This document shows positions 55,101 through 64,000 of a DNA stretch of 64,000 bases, in pieces; within the stretch, counting starts at the first letter, position 1, and each line of letters opens with the position of its first letter. Below the pieces are notes generated by a model. It was not told the origin of the DNA. It searched no databases and saw nothing but the letters and a program-made list of their open reading frames with translations. A program made the position numbers and the translations under genes. Source of the DNA: Streptomyces sp. NBC_00341 (GTDB lineage Bacteria > Actinomycetota > Actinomycetes > Streptomycetales > Streptomycetaceae); contig NZ_CP108002.1 in assembly GCF_041435055.1 (NCBI RefSeq), positions 8,680,001 to 8,744,000 on the forward strand, in the 5' to 3' direction.

Positions 55101-58100
55101 CTGCTCGACTACGTCGCACGCGCCGACGACCAGGTGAAACTGCGGGGCTTCCGCATCGAGCTGGGCGAGGTCGAGGCCGCACTGCTGGCGATGCCCGCCG
55201 TCACCGCCGCCTGTGCCGTGATCCGTGAGGACACACCGGGCGTGCGCCGCCTCGTCGCCTACGCCGTCACCGGCGACCCGGCCCAGCGCCCCGTCACCCT
55301 GCGCGACGCCCTCGCCGAGAACCTGCCGCACTACATGGTGCCCGGTGCCGTCGTCATCCTGGACGACCTCCCGCTCCTGCCCAACGGCAAGGTGGACCGG
55401 CGCGCCCTGCCGGAGCCCCCGCGGGGCTCGGACAACACCGACGGAGCGGGGCGGCACACCCTCCAGGAAGGCCTGCTCGCCGGCATCTTCGCCGACGTTC
55501 TGCGGCGGCCCCTGGTGGGTTCGCACGACAGCTTCTTCGAGCTGGGCGGGCACTCGCTCCTCGCCATGCGCGTCGTCAGCCGCGTCCGCGCCGTCCTCGG
55601 TGCCGAGATCGCCGTACGCACCCTCTTCGAGCACCCGACCGTCGCGGGCCTGGCCCGCGTCCTGGACACCCGGAGCCGGGCCCACCCGCCGGTCGTACCC
55701 GCGGCGCGGCGGCCCGATCCGCTGCCGCTGTCCTTCGCGCAGCAGCGCCTGTGGTTCCTCAACCGGTTCGAAGGACCCAGCTCCGCCTACAACATCCCGC
55801 TCGTCCTCGAACTCGACGGGGCCCTGGACACCGACGCCCTGCGTGCCGCGCTGCGTGATGTCGTGGAGCGGCACGAGGCGCTGCGCACCCTCTTCCCCGA
55901 ACGCGACGGCGTTCCCCATCAGGTGGTCCTTCCCACCGGGACCGCCACACCCCGGCTGCCTGTCGTGAGCACGGCACCCGCGGATCTGGAGGCCGCCGTC
56001 CTGGCCGCCGTGCGCGAGCCGTTCGACGTCGTCACGGACCCGCCGCTGCGCGCCCTCCTCCTGCGGTCCGCGCCCGGCCACCACGTCCTGGTGCTCGTCC
56101 TGCACCACATCGCGGGCGACGGCTGGTCCCTCGCCCCGCTCGCCCGCCACCTCGGCGAGGCCTACGAGGCCCGTCTCACGGGCCGGGAGCCCGAACCGGC
56201 GGCCGGCACCCCGCTCCAGTACGCCGACTACACCCTCTGGCAGCACGCCGCCCTGGGCGACGGCGTCGCACCGCAGAGCGTCCTGCGGCAGCAACTCGAC
56301 CACTGGCACACCGCCCTCGCGGGACTGCCCGGCCTCATCGACCTCCCCCTGGACCGGCCGCGCCCGGTCACCACCGACCCCTCAGGAGCCGTCCACACCT
56401 TCGACGTTCCGCCCGCCCTCCACGCCCGGCTCCTGCGCCTGGCACGGGAGTCGGGAAGCAGCCTCTTCATGGTGCTCCAGGCGGCGGTGGCCACCCTGCT
56501 GCACCGGCAAGGCGCGGGGGACGACATCCCGCTCGGCTCACCCGTCGCCGGCCGCACGGACGAGGCACTGGAGGAGCTGGTCGGGTTCTTCGTCAACACG
56601 CTGGTCCTGCGCACGGACCTGTCGGGCAACCCGACCTTCCACGAACTCCTGCTGCGCGTGAGGGAATTCGACCTGGCCGCCTACGCGCACCAGGACGTGC
56701 CCTTCGAGCGTCTCGTGGAGAGCGTCAACCCCGTCAGGGCGCGCAACCACCACCCGCTGTTCCAGACCATGCTGGTCCTGCAGAACCAGGAGACCGCCCT
56801 CCCCGGCCTGCCCGGCCTCAACGTCGAGAGCCGGCTCGTCCACAACGGGCTGAGCAAATTCGACCTCACCTTCGCCTTCGACGAGGAACGCGACGACGGC
56901 GGCCTCAGCGCCGGGATCGAGTACGCCACCGCCCTCTTCGACCGGTCCACCGTCGAAGCCCTCGCGGACCGCCTGGTCCGGCTCCTGGAGCAGGCGGCCG
57001 CGAACCCCGCCCTGCCCCTGACGGGCTACGACCTGATGACACCGGACGAGCACGCCCGCGTCACACACCGGGGCACCGGCGGAGCTCTGCCCGCGCACAC
57101 CGAGGACGCCACCCTGCCCGCGCTCTTCGCCGCCCAGGCCCACCGCGTACCGGACGCCGTGGCCGTCACCGGCTACGGCGGCGCCCTCACCTACGCCGAA
57201 CTCGACCTGGCCTCCGCCGACCTGGCCCGCGCCCTGGCCGGCCTGGGCGTCCGCCCCGAGACCGGGATCGGCGTACTGCTCTCCCGGTCACCGGCGGTCG
57301 TGACGGTGTCGCTGGGCGCGGTCCGCGCGGCCGGCGCGTACGTCCCGCTGGACGCGCGCTGGCCCGCGGAGCGGCTGGAACAGGTGGCCGCAGTGGCAGC
57401 CGTGCGGGTCCTCGTCGTCGACGAGGACGCCCTCGCCTCTCCCTGGGTGGTACAGACCGCGCGCCGGATTCCGGTCGTGGTCGTGGACCGGCTCGGCCGG
57501 ATCCTCCGCGGCGCGCCCGAGCAGCCGGGACACCCCGCAACCGTACGGAGCCCCGGCGCCCTCGCCTACGTCATGTTCACCTCCGGCTCCACCGGCCTGC
57601 CCAAGGGCGTCGGAGTCACGCACGCCGACGTGGTGGCGCTGACAGCCGACTCCGCCTGGCAGGGCGGCGCCGCCGACGCCGTCCTGATGCACTCGGCGTA
57701 CGTCTTCGACGCCTCGACGTTCGAGATCTGGGCCCCGCTGCTGCACGGAGGGACGATCGTCGTCGCACCGGACGGCGTCCTGGAGGCCGGCGCTCTCGGC
57801 GATGCCGTGCAGGAGCACGGAGTGACCGCGGTCTTCATGACGACGGCCCTGTTCAACGTGATCGCCGAAACCGATCCGGGTGCCTTCACCGGCCTCCGCC
57901 TCGTCTGCGCCGGAGGAGAACTGGCCTCACCGGACGCGATGCAGCGGGTCGCGGGCACCGCGTCCGGCACGCGCGTCCTCCATGTGTACGGACCCACCGA
58001 GACGACCACCTTCGCCACCCGCTACGACGTGCCGGCCGGCCTGCCGTCCGGTCCGCCACCCATCGGGCGCGCCCTGGACGGCATGCGGCTGTACGTCCTG

Positions 58101-61100
58101 GACGGCTCCCTGGGCCAGGTCCCGCCGGGCGTCACGGGCGAGCTGTACCTCGCCGGACGCGGCGTGGCACGCGGGTACACCGGCCTCCCCGGCCTGACCG
58201 CCACCCGGTTCGTCGCCGATCCGTTCGACCCGTCGGGCGGCCGCATGTACCGCACCGGCGACCTCGTGCGGTGGACCCGCGACGGACAGATCGCCTACGT
58301 GACCCGCGCCGACAGCCAGGTGAAGCTGCGCGGCTACCGCATCGAACTCGGCGAGATCGAGGGGGTGCTGGCCTGCTGCGAGGGCGTCGCCGACGCCTTC
58401 GCCGTCGTCCGCGAGGACACCCCCGGCGACCGGCGGCTCGTCGCGTACGTGGTGCCCGCGGGCGGGGCGCGCCCCGAACCCGCCGAGCTCGCCCGAGCCG
58501 TCGGCCGGTCCCTGCCCGCCTACATGGTGCCCTCCGCGTTCGTCCTGCTGGAGGCCCTGCCGCTGACCGTGAACGGGAAGGTGGACCAGGGCGCCCTGCC
58601 CCGGCCCGCGCACCACGCGCCGGTCCGCGGGCGCCCCGCCCGCACCGCGCGCGAGGAGATCCTCTGCGGACTCTTCGCCGATGTGCTCGGCCTCGACGGG
58701 GCAGGTGCCGACGACGACTTCTTCGCCCTGGGCGGCCACTCCCTGCTCGCCACCCGGCTGGCCGCACGCATCCGCACCGCGCTCTCCGTCGAGGTCCAGG
58801 TCAAGACCGTCTTCGAGCACCCCACACCGGCCGCGCTCGCCGCCACACTGGACGGTGCGGAGAAGGCCAGGAACCGGCTGGAGCGTGCTCCGCAGCGACC
58901 CGATCCGCTGCCGCTGTCCTTCGCCCAGCAGCGCCTGTGGTTCCTCAACCGGTTCGAGGGGCCCAGCGCCACGTACAACGTGCCGCTGGTGCTGCGCCTG
59001 GACGGCCCGCTCGACGCGGAGGCCCTGGAGAGCGCCCTCGCGGACGTCGTCGAACGCCACGAGAGCCTGCGCACCGTCTTCCCCGAGACCGACGGCGTGG
59101 CGCGCCAGCTGGTCCTCGACGCCAGTGGTGCCGACCTCGACCTGAGCCCCCGCGACACCGACCCCGCCCGCCTGGACGAGGTACTGACCGCCGAGGTCGC
59201 GCACACCTTCGACATCGGCACCCAACTACCCGTGCGGGCAAGGCTGCTCCGGCTCGACGCCGAATCCCACATCCTCGTGCTGCTCGTCCACCACATCGCG
59301 GGCGACGGCTGGTCCCTCGCCCCGCTCGCCCGCGACCTCGGCGACGCCTACCGGGCACGCGCCGAGGGCGAGGAGCCGGCCTGGACGGAACTCGGCGTCC
59401 AGTACGCCGACTACACCCTGTGGCAGCGCGCGCTGCTCGGCGCCGAGGACGACCCGTCGAGCCAGGCAGCCCGCCAGCTGGACTTCTGGCGCACCGCACT
59501 CGCCGGAGCCCCCGACCTGCTCGACCTGCCGTGCGACCGAACGCGCCCCGCCGTCACGGCGTACGGCGGCGAAGCGTTCGCCTTCCCTGTCGACGCGGAC
59601 ACCCACCGGGCCCTCGCGGAACTCGCCCGGTCCCGCGGAAGCAGCCTCTTCATGGTGCTCCAGGCGGCCCTGTCGGTTCTGCTCTCCCGGCACGGCGCCG
59701 GTGAGGACATCCCGCTCGGCACCGCCGTCGCCGGACGCACCGACGAGGCACTCGACGATCTGGTGGGCTTCTTCGTCAACACCCTCGTCCTGCGCACCGA
59801 TCTGTCCGGAGACCCCACCTTCGCCGAAGTCATCGACCGAGTAAGAGAGTTCGACCTCGCCGCCTACGCCCACCAGGACGTGCCGTTCGAACGGCTGGTG
59901 GATGCCCTCAGCCCGGTGCGGGCCCAGAACCACCACCCGCTGTTCCAGACCATGCTCGTCCTCCAGAACCAGGCGGACACCAGCGTCGACCTGCCCGGTC
60001 TCACGGTGACCGGGCAGCCTGTGCACACCGGCATCAGCAAATTCGACCTGACCTTCACCTTCACCGAGACGCGCGACGGCGAGGGCCGGCCCGCTGGACT
60101 CGACGGCATCCTGGAGTTCTCCACCGAACTCTTCGTTCCCGCCACCGCTCACGCCCTGGCCGCACGTCTGGCCCGCCTCCTGACCGCGCTCTCCGCAGAC
60201 CCCGGCCGGCGCGTCCACGCGGTCGAGGTCCTGGAGACGGCCGAGCGGCAGAGCCTGGAGCGGGCCGCACACGGCACCGCCCGGCCCCCGACCGCGCGCA
60301 CCGCGCCCGAGGCGTTCCGCGGGCAGTCCGCCAGAACCCCTGCGGCGATCGCCGTGCGGGACGGCGCGCACCGGCTCACCTTCAGTGAACTGGACTCCCT
60401 CTCGGACGACTTGGCACACCATCTGCACGACCGGGGCATCGGCCGCGGCGACCTCGTCGCCCTCGCCCTGGAAGGCACGGCCGACCAGGCCGTCGCGATG
60501 CTGGCGGTGGCCAAGGCCGGGGCCGCCTACCTGCCGGTCGACCTGGAGTACCCCGAGGCGCGGATCACCTACATGCTCGACGACGCCCGCCCGGCGCTGC
60601 TCCTCACCCACGGCACCCGCGCCGCGCGGTACGCGGCGTCCGTCCCCTGCCTCGCGCTGGACGTCCGCTCAGCCTGGTCCACAGGGCGCGGGGCCCCGCC
60701 CGGCGCCGGACCGGCCCCGCTCGACGCGGCGTACGTCATCTACACCTCGGGCTCCACCGGCCGCCCCAAGGGCGTCGTCGTCACCCACGCGTCCCTGACC
60801 AACCACATGGCCTGGATGGCCGGTCACCTCGCGCTCATCGACGACGACCGGGTCCTGGCACGCACCTCCCCGAGCTTCGACGCCTCGGTCTGGGAGACCT
60901 GGCTGCCGCTGCTGCACGGCGGCTCCACCTGCCCCGTGCCGGTCGCCGCCAACCACGACCCCGCCGCCCTGCTCGCCCGCATGCGCGACGCCGGGGTGAC
61001 CCTCGCCCAGTTCGTGCCCTCGCACCTCTCGGTCGTCCTCACAGAGACCGGCCAGGAGGAGGCGCCCGAGACGCTGCGAGCCGTCCTGTGCGGAGGCGAA

Positions 61101-63635
61101 CCCCTGCCCATGTCCTTGGCCGAGCGCGCCGGACAGGCCTGGCGGGTCGAGGTGCACAACCTGTACGGCCCCACAGAGACCACCATCGACGCCACCGCCC
61201 ACCAGCACCGGAGCGGGGAGCAGGCCACCACGGCGGGGGAGGCGGGCGTGCCGCTCGGGCGCCCCGTCGACAACACCCGCGCCTACGTCCTGGACGCCGG
61301 GCTCCGGCCCGTACCGCCGGGCGTCACCGGAGAGCTCCACATCGCCGGTGAAGGCCTCGCCCGCGGCTACCTGGGTCGCCCGGCCCTGACCGCCACCCGG
61401 TTCGTCGCCGATCCCTACGGCCCCGCCGGCAGCCGCATGTACCGCACGGGAGACCTCGTAAAACGGGACGCAAGCGGCCTGCTCACCTACGTCTCGCGCG
61501 CCGATCACCAGGTCAAGCTGCACGGCTTCCGCATCGAGCTCGGCGAGATCGAGGCCGCGCTCACCGGGCTCGACGGCGTCGCCGCCGCCTGCGCCCTGGT
61601 CCGCGAGGACCGGCCGGGGGAGCGGCGCCTGGTCGCCTACACCGTTGCGGACCGGCGCGGTGACAGCGAGCCCCTCACGGACAGCGAACTGCGGACCCGG
61701 CTCGCCTCCGCCCTGCCGCCGTACATGGTGCCCGCCGTCTTCGTCGCCCTCGACGCGCTGCCGCTCCTGCCGAACGGCAAGACCGACCGCAGGGCCCTGC
61801 CCGCCCCGGCGCGCCCCGCCGCCACCCGGCCGGGCGGGCAGCCGCGCACACCGCAGGAACGGGTCCTGTGCGACGTCTTCGCCTCCGTCCTGCGCACCCC
61901 GGCCGTCCGCACGGACGACGACTTCTTCGCGCTCGGCGGCGACAGCATCCTCTCGATCCAGCTCGTCAGCCGGGTCCGGGAGGCGGGGTTCGGGGTCACA
62001 CCCCGCGACGTCTTCGTCCACCGCACCCCCGAGGCCATCGCGGCCGCCGCCACCGCGCTCGACCAGGACACCGCCGCGCAGGCCGACCAGGGCACCGGCG
62101 AGATGCCGCCGACACCCATCGCCGCCTGGCTCCTGGAGCGGCCCGGCACCACGGACGGCTACAACCAGTCCGGAGTACTGAGCACGCCCGTGGGGGCCGA
62201 GGAGGACACGCTCGTCGCGGCCCTCCAACTCCTCATCGACCACCACGACATGCTCCGTCTGCGCATCACCCGCCCGGCCGGGGGCGAACCCGTCCTCGAA
62301 GCCCTGCCACCCGGCGCCGTCCCGGCCCGTCGCCGCTTCACCCGCGTCGACATCGCGGGTCTGGACGCGGCAGCCGCCCGCGCCGCCACCACAGAGGCCG
62401 GCGAACAGGTACGCAAGCGGCTGCGGCCCGCAGAAGGGAACGTGCTCGAAGCCGTCTGGTGCGACGCCGGACCGCACGCCCGTGGCCGGCTGCTGCTCGT
62501 CGTGCACCACCTCGCCGTCGATGCCGTCTCCTGGCGCATCCTCGCCGCGGACCTGGCCCGCGCGTGGCAGACCCTCACCGAAGCCGACACCGTAGGAGAG
62601 AGCCCTGCCGCCGCCCTGCCCGCCGTCACCACGTCCTACCGAAGCTGGGCGCACCTCCTCGCGTCCCAGGCGCGGAGCACCGAACGGGAAGCCGAACTGC
62701 CCCTCTGGCAGGGCGTGCTGAGCACCCCGGACCCCCAACTGGGATACCGGCCGCTCGACCCACACCTGGACACCGCCGACGGCACCCGCACCCTCGTTAC
62801 CCACCTGCCCGCCACCTGGACACAGTCGCTGCTCACCACCGCCCCCGGCGCCTTCCACGCGGGTGTGGACGACATCCTGCTCACGGGCCTCGCCCTCGCC
62901 GTCCGCACCTGGCGGGCGGAACGGGACGCGGGCCCCGGCGCGTCCCGGCCCGCCGGCACCGGCGTCCTCATCGACCTGGAGAGCCACGGCCGCGAGCAGA
63001 TCGCCGACCACATCGACCTCTCCCGCACCGTCGGCTGGTTCACCAGCCTCTACCCCGTCCGGCTCGACCCCGGACCCGTAGACGCCCGCGGACCAGGAGG
63101 CTTCGACGCCGCACTGGTCGAACGGGCGGTCAAACGCGTCAAGGAACAGCTGCGGGCCGTGCCCGACCACGGCGTCGGCCACGGAATGCTGCGCCACCTC
63201 AACCCGGCGACCCGCCCCCGGCTGACCACCGGGACAGAGCCCCAGATCGGCTTCAACTACCTCGGACGGTACGCCGCTTCACACGGCGCGCCGGACGGCG
63301 GAACGGGCGCCGACTGGGACGTACTGCTCGACGGCGGCGGGCCGCGCGGCCAGGACCCGGACATGCCCGTGCACCACGTCCTCGACATCAACGCGCACAC
63401 CGAGGACCTGCCGGAAGGGCCGCGACTGGTGACCCGCTGGACCTGGCCCAGCGACCTCCTCAAGGAGGAGGACGTGGGGGTGCTGACCGACGCGTTCACG
63501 CGGGCGCTGCGCGCCATCGCGGACCACGCCGAACGGCCCGACGCGGGCGGCTACACGCCGTCCGACCTTCCCCTGGTATCGCTCAACCAGGCCCAGATCG
63601 ACCGACTGCAGAACAAGTGGGGTGGACGCAAGTGA
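49101..63635 (+). CDS. Four-module nonribosomal peptide synthetase, (C-A-T)x3, C-A-T-E
   Basis: 4,844 residues. C1 (HHIAVDG at 149-155) is of the EntF/DhbF starter type. A1 about 500-1000, T1 Ser1038. C2 HHVVADG 1227, A2 about 1600-2107, T2 Ser2152. C3 HHIAGDG 2335, A3 about 2664-3170, T3 Ser3214. C4 HHIAGDG 3397, A4 about 3724-4234, T4 Ser4282 (GGDS). The E domain 4337-4820 has [10 protein letters not shown] at 4469 and NYLGRY. C2 to C4 look LCL. My reading of the pocket residues is A1 D-A-F-F-A-G-V-T-F-K, A2 D-A-W-Q-L-G-L-I-D-K, A3 D-A-F-F-C-G-V-T-F-K, A4 as A2. This suggests an aliphatic residue (Ile/Val type) in 1 and 3 and Gln in 2 and 4, with D-Gln at the end. No thioesterase is present, so the chain passes to the next protein. 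ATG at 49101. Confidence 0.93.
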   Translation: MRENNSDSSGPVSEDLFGVTAAQQGVWYGQLVDPQSPKYNIGECVEVRGGLDEVLFAAALDRAAALCDSLNTVFVTEDGAVRQRVVRRSPDATSLLRRVDLSDADDPIGAVERYLADDMAAVDTIEAPSHHFALLRISDRLHYWYVRFHHIAVDGLGGSVFTRTVADLYGRAVRGENLDTAEVPAASLRGLVADEAAYLESDRYEADRAYWTGRFADLAADRAASDPHGTADTHAGRALIRRRTDAPAPVTLDAPEIRLHTGDALPVAVLDGLRTIASANRTTWSAVLVSAVAAYIGRATGTQDVTVGLASNGRHSGLRHIVGMTSNILPLRLTVTPEMTVSSLVRAVAAEMRGALRHRRFSREQLARELNMADGAARLTGVVVNIMGYDYDLDFAGSPGASRVLSVGPADDVSFFVSERADDKGPLIGFDASPELYGMEDVRLLQQAVVSFLSALADADHDLPLCDLPFLDEAATEALRAQGRGAAMPPEAVASSLPEAFGAQARRTPDAPAVVDGADTLTYRELAGAAEDLAGALAGWGIGAEDGVGVLVGRSAAVLCATLGAVRAGAAYVPMDAAWPGERLDRVREAARVRALVADEATARQPWVREQTAAGLPLIVLDALGGVLRGAPPRPGPLPRTIRGDRLAYVMFTSGSTGLPKGVGVTHADVLALAADSTWTGGVCDAVLMHSAYVFDAATFEIWAPLLNGGRVVVAPPGVLEARGLHDTVERHGVTALFLTTALFNVMAEADPAAFAGLRMVAAGGEAATPDLMQRVAAATPGTRVLHVYGPTETTTFATRHPVAPGIGGVPPIGRALDGMRLYVLDDTLAMVPPGVVGELYVGGHGVARGYQGNPALTATRFVADPHDASGRRMYRTGDLVRWSARGDIEYVGRADGQIKLRGFRIEPAETENVLLAAPDVRAACVVVREDIPGDRRLVAYVVPAPGTRPDASALARRVGRALPAYMVPSAFVTLDALPLNPNGKVDRRALPAPRAVTAGGRAPRTPYEEVLAGLFADILGVAAVGIDDNFFALGGHSLLATRLTGRVRTALGAELGLGTLFDHPTVASLAAVLDTAGATRPVLSPQQRPEAVPLSFAQQRLWFLNRAEGPDSSYNVPLVLELDGPLDADALRGALADVVARHESLRTVFAEHDGVARQEVLDADAAASLVPLAVEQPRADDNAGSWTEETVRHLTTAPFDLAGDTAIRAHLLRLGTDRHVLVLVLHHVVADGWSLAPLSRDLTAAYRARSEGTGGGGPDWAPLRVQYADYALWQRRLLGDDSDPDSLGARQADFWKEALHGAPDLLDLPLDRPRPAVPSHRGDAVPFELPAAAHADLTRLARTAGCTPFMVLQAALAVTLQTHGAGSDIPLGTAVAGRTDEALDDLVGFFVNTVVLRADLSGDPPFRQLLDRVKEFDIAALSHGDIPFERIVEAVNPERSGDHHPLFQTMLVLQNQERTSLDLPGVTVHDRSRHRGGSKFDLTFSLTEVTGPAEESRSTRSAGVTRPAGTGGQADPPRSAATGPLPGAADVGGGIRGYLEYATDLFDAATARALSARFAHVLTLAVADPGRPISDLDPLTPAERDRLLARGRGAERPLPSRTVTEAVRERAAREPRALAVRDAHTSLTYAELDARADTLAHLLRERGARRETRVAIAAPPSVDTVVAMLAVLRAGAAYLPVDPQYPAARIRHMLADARPVLLLTTTDVHAELSDCGVPWLALDTPAAPVTGRAGRILDTPHPADPAYVIYTSGSTGRPKGVVVSHAALANHMAWMAGHLAITPDDRVLARTSSSFDASVWELWLPLMNGAEVCLLPDGANTEPRALVSWMSRFGVTVAQFVPSHLTLVLTEAAHAAPLPGLRAVLCGGEPLPRALADEVAELWRAEVHNLYGPTEATIDATAHRIDVPGDGGHAESGTPYETVPIGRPVDTMRVYVLDGRLRPVAPGVTGELYLSGPNLARGYLDRPGLTAARFVADPFDGAGARMYRTGDLVRWNHQGLLDYVARADDQVKLRGFRIELGEVEAALLAMPAVTAACAVIREDTPGVRRLVAYAVTGDPAQRPVTLRDALAENLPHYMVPGAVVILDDLPLLPNGKVDRRALPEPPRGSDNTDGAGRHTLQEGLLAGIFADVLRRPLVGSHDSFFELGGHSLLAMRVVSRVRAVLGAEIAVRTLFEHPTVAGLARVLDTRSRAHPPVVPAARRPDPLPLSFAQQRLWFLNRFEGPSSAYNIPLVLELDGALDTDALRAALRDVVERHEALRTLFPERDGVPHQVVLPTGTATPRLPVVSTAPADLEAAVLAAVREPFDVVTDPPLRALLLRSAPGHHVLVLVLHHIAGDGWSLAPLARHLGEAYEARLTGREPEPAAGTPLQYADYTLWQHAALGDGVAPQSVLRQQLDHWHTALAGLPGLIDLPLDRPRPVTTDPSGAVHTFDVPPALHARLLRLARESGSSLFMVLQAAVATLLHRQGAGDDIPLGSPVAGRTDEALEELVGFFVNTLVLRTDLSGNPTFHELLLRVREFDLAAYAHQDVPFERLVESVNPVRARNHHPLFQTMLVLQNQETALPGLPGLNVESRLVHNGLSKFDLTFAFDEERDDGGLSAGIEYATALFDRSTVEALADRLVRLLEQAAANPALPLTGYDLMTPDEHARVTHRGTGGALPAHTEDATLPALFAAQAHRVPDAVAVTGYGGALTYAELDLASADLARALAGLGVRPETGIGVLLSRSPAVVTVSLGAVRAAGAYVPLDARWPAERLEQVAAVAAVRVLVVDEDALASPWVVQTARRIPVVVVDRLGRILRGAPEQPGHPATVRSPGALAYVMFTSGSTGLPKGVGVTHADVVALTADSAWQGGAADAVLMHSAYVFDASTFEIWAPLLHGGTIVVAPDGVLEAGALGDAVQEHGVTAVFMTTALFNVIAETDPGAFTGLRLVCAGGELASPDAMQRVAGTASGTRVLHVYGPTETTTFATRYDVPAGLPSGPPPIGRALDGMRLYVLDGSLGQVPPGVTGELYLAGRGVARGYTGLPGLTATRFVADPFDPSGGRMYRTGDLVRWTRDGQIAYVTRADSQVKLRGYRIELGEIEGVLACCEGVADAFAVVREDTPGDRRLVAYVVPAGGARPEPAELARAVGRSLPAYMVPSAFVLLEALPLTVNGKVDQGALPRPAHHAPVRGRPARTAREEILCGLFADVLGLDGAGADDDFFALGGHSLLATRLAARIRTALSVEVQVKTVFEHPTPAALAATLDGAEKARNRLERAPQRPDPLPLSFAQQRLWFLNRFEGPSATYNVPLVLRLDGPLDAEALESALADVVERHESLRTVFPETDGVARQLVLDASGADLDLSPRDTDPARLDEVLTAEVAHTFDIGTQLPVRARLLRLDAESHILVLLVHHIAGDGWSLAPLARDLGDAYRARAEGEEPAWTELGVQYADYTLWQRALLGAEDDPSSQAARQLDFWRTALAGAPDLLDLPCDRTRPAVTAYGGEAFAFPVDADTHRALAELARSRGSSLFMVLQAALSVLLSRHGAGEDIPLGTAVAGRTDEALDDLVGFFVNTLVLRTDLSGDPTFAEVIDRVREFDLAAYAHQDVPFERLVDALSPVRAQNHHPLFQTMLVLQNQADTSVDLPGLTVTGQPVHTGISKFDLTFTFTETRDGEGRPAGLDGILEFSTELFVPATAHALAARLARLLTALSADPGRRVHAVEVLETAERQSLERAAHGTARPPTARTAPEAFRGQSARTPAAIAVRDGAHRLTFSELDSLSDDLAHHLHDRGIGRGDLVALALEGTADQAVAMLAVAKAGAAYLPVDLEYPEARITYMLDDARPALLLTHGTRAARYAASVPCLALDVRSAWSTGRGAPPGAGPAPLDAAYVIYTSGSTGRPKGVVVTHASLTNHMAWMAGHLALIDDDRVLARTSPSFDASVWETWLPLLHGGSTCPVPVAANHDPAALLARMRDAGVTLAQFVPSHLSVVLTETGQEEAPETLRAVLCGGEPLPMSLAERAGQAWRVEVHNLYGPTETTIDATAHQHRSGEQATTAGEAGVPLGRPVDNTRAYVLDAGLRPVPPGVTGELHIAGEGLARGYLGRPALTATRFVADPYGPAGSRMYRTGDLVKRDASGLLTYVSRADHQVKLHGFRIELGEIEAALTGLDGVAAACALVREDRPGERRLVAYTVADRRGDSEPLTDSELRTRLASALPPYMVPAVFVALDALPLLPNGKTDRRALPAPARPAATRPGGQPRTPQERVLCDVFASVLRTPAVRTDDDFFALGGDSILSIQLVSRVREAGFGVTPRDVFVHRTPEAIAAAATALDQDTAAQADQGTGEMPPTPIAAWLLERPGTTDGYNQSGVLSTPVGAEEDTLVAALQLLIDHHDMLRLRITRPAGGEPVLEALPPGAVPARRRFTRVDIAGLDAAAARAATTEAGEQVRKRLRPAEGNVLEAVWCDAGPHARGRLLLVVHHLAVDAVSWRILAADLARAWQTLTEADTVGESPAAALPAVTTSYRSWAHLLASQARSTEREAELPLWQGVLSTPDPQLGYRPLDPHLDTADGTRTLVTHLPATWTQSLLTTAPGAFHAGVDDILLTGLALAVRTWRAERDAGPGASRPAGTGVLIDLESHGREQIADHIDLSRTVGWFTSLYPVRLDPGPVDARGPGGFDAALVERAVKRVKEQLRAVPDHGVGHGMLRHLNPATRPRLTTGTEPQIGFNYLGRYAASHGAPDGGTGADWDVLLDGGGPRGQDPDMPVHHVLDINAHTEDLPEGPRLVTRWTWPSDLLKEEDVGVLTDAFTRALRAIADHAERPDAGGYTPSDLPLVSLNQAQIDRLQNKWGGRK

Positions 63636-64000
63636 CCGGTTTCCAGCTGGAGGACGTACTACCGCTGACGCCGCTTCAGGCAGGCATGCACTTCCATGCC
63701 CTGTACGACTCGCACGCCGTGGACGTCTACACCGCGCAGTTCGTCTTCGACCTCGAAGGCCCCGTCGGCGTCCCCGTGCTGCGCGCCGCCATCGGCAGCC
63801 TGCTGCGCAGGCACGCCAACCTGCGGGTCGGCTTCCTCCACGAGGGCCTGGACGAGCCGGTGCAGGCCGTAGCCGCCGAGGTGCCGGTGCCACTGGAGGA
63901 ACTCGACCTGACCGGTACGCACTCCACGGGCACGACAGAGCAACGCCTCACCGCGTTCCTCGCCGCCGACCGCACCCGCCGCTTCGACCTGACCACCCCG
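63632..64000 (+). CDS. Next NRPS subunit, N-terminal condensation domain (cut by window edge)
   Basis: 123 codons are visible. The start GTG at 63632 overlaps the preceding stop (GTGA), so translation is coupled. [20 protein letters not shown] (about 5-24) is the first core motif of a condensation domain, followed by [11 protein letters not shown] and [20 protein letters not shown]. Coming after an E domain, it should be a DCL type. The HHxxxDG motif and the rest lie beyond the window. Confidence 0.9.
   Translation, partial: MTGFQLEDVLPLTPLQAGMHFHALYDSHAVDVYTAQFVFDLEGPVGVPVLRAAIGSLLRRHANLRVGFLHEGLDEPVQAVAAEVPVPLEELDLTGTHSTGTTEQRLTAFLAADRTRRFDLTTP

Noticed and set aside
49263..56309. Very long minus-strand open frames (982 and 1,001 codons) opposite the NRPS
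   Set aside because: They are mirror frames of a high-G+C gene with strong third-position bias; their translations are low-complexity (Gly/Arg/Val-rich) and match no family.
60669..63197. 842-codon minus-strand frame opposite modules 4 and E
   Set aside because: Same reason; the plus strand has clear catalytic motifs throughout.

Overview
The window is about 70 % G+C, with GTG and TTG starts, ATGA/GTGA overlaps, leaderless-type promoters, Tat and lipobox signals, tandem RNHCP proteins, an MbtH-NRPS pair and an ABC sugar importer without its own ATPase. This points to a Streptomyces or close relative, probably in an accessory part of the chromosome.

0-16 kb: short divergent units with their own regulators. 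These are a GH29 fucosidase (cut by the left edge) facing an RraA-like aldolase; a DUF5954-like gene; a GNAT; a MarR-MFS-isochorismatase-fold operon; a QorB-like reductase facing an HxlR regulator; a secreted protein with an aerolysin-like body and a ricin-type lectin tail; two tandem RNHCP genes; a Ser/Thr kinase with an extracellular propeller; a DinB protein; and a nudK pair facing a DeoR regulator.

16-24 kb: gene-poor, with remnants of a HAD phosphatase, a DUF6262-type transposition accessory gene and an IS630 transposase. Intact small genes lie between them (a SUKH-like protein, a CPFC protein, a SnoaL-like protein), as does a secreted polysaccharide-lyase gene followed by a Tat-exported propeller gene.

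23.6-28.1 kb: an FAD amine oxidase coupled to a glutamate-cysteine-ligase-family enzyme, then an FG-GAP repeat protein.

28.2-43.6 kb: a carbohydrate island that reads as one pathway. GH76 cuts alpha-1,6-mannan outside the cell. A lipoprotein and two permeases import the oligosaccharides, and cytoplasmic GH38 releases mannose. A ROK kinase and a class I mannose-6-phosphate isomerase take mannose to fructose-6-phosphate, under a LacI regulator. Two near-identical 14-bp operators sit on the -10 regions of the two divergent promoters. A secreted GH30-CBM13 enzyme with a divergent TetR follows. The target may be the fungal wall (mannoprotein plus beta-1,6-glucan).

43.7-47.8 kb: a GHKL-like ATPase remnant or variant, two SDRs, a LysR and a small membrane protein.

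48.4-64 kb: the start of a nonribosomal peptide cluster. It has an MbtH protein, a 4,844-residue NRPS (C-A-T, C-A-T, C-A-T, C-A-T-E) and the first 123 codons of the next NRPS. By my reading of the pocket residues, A domains 1 and 3 share one aliphatic-type code and A domains 2 and 4 share a Gln-type code, so the protein looks like a duplicated two-module unit. The cluster continues past the right edge.
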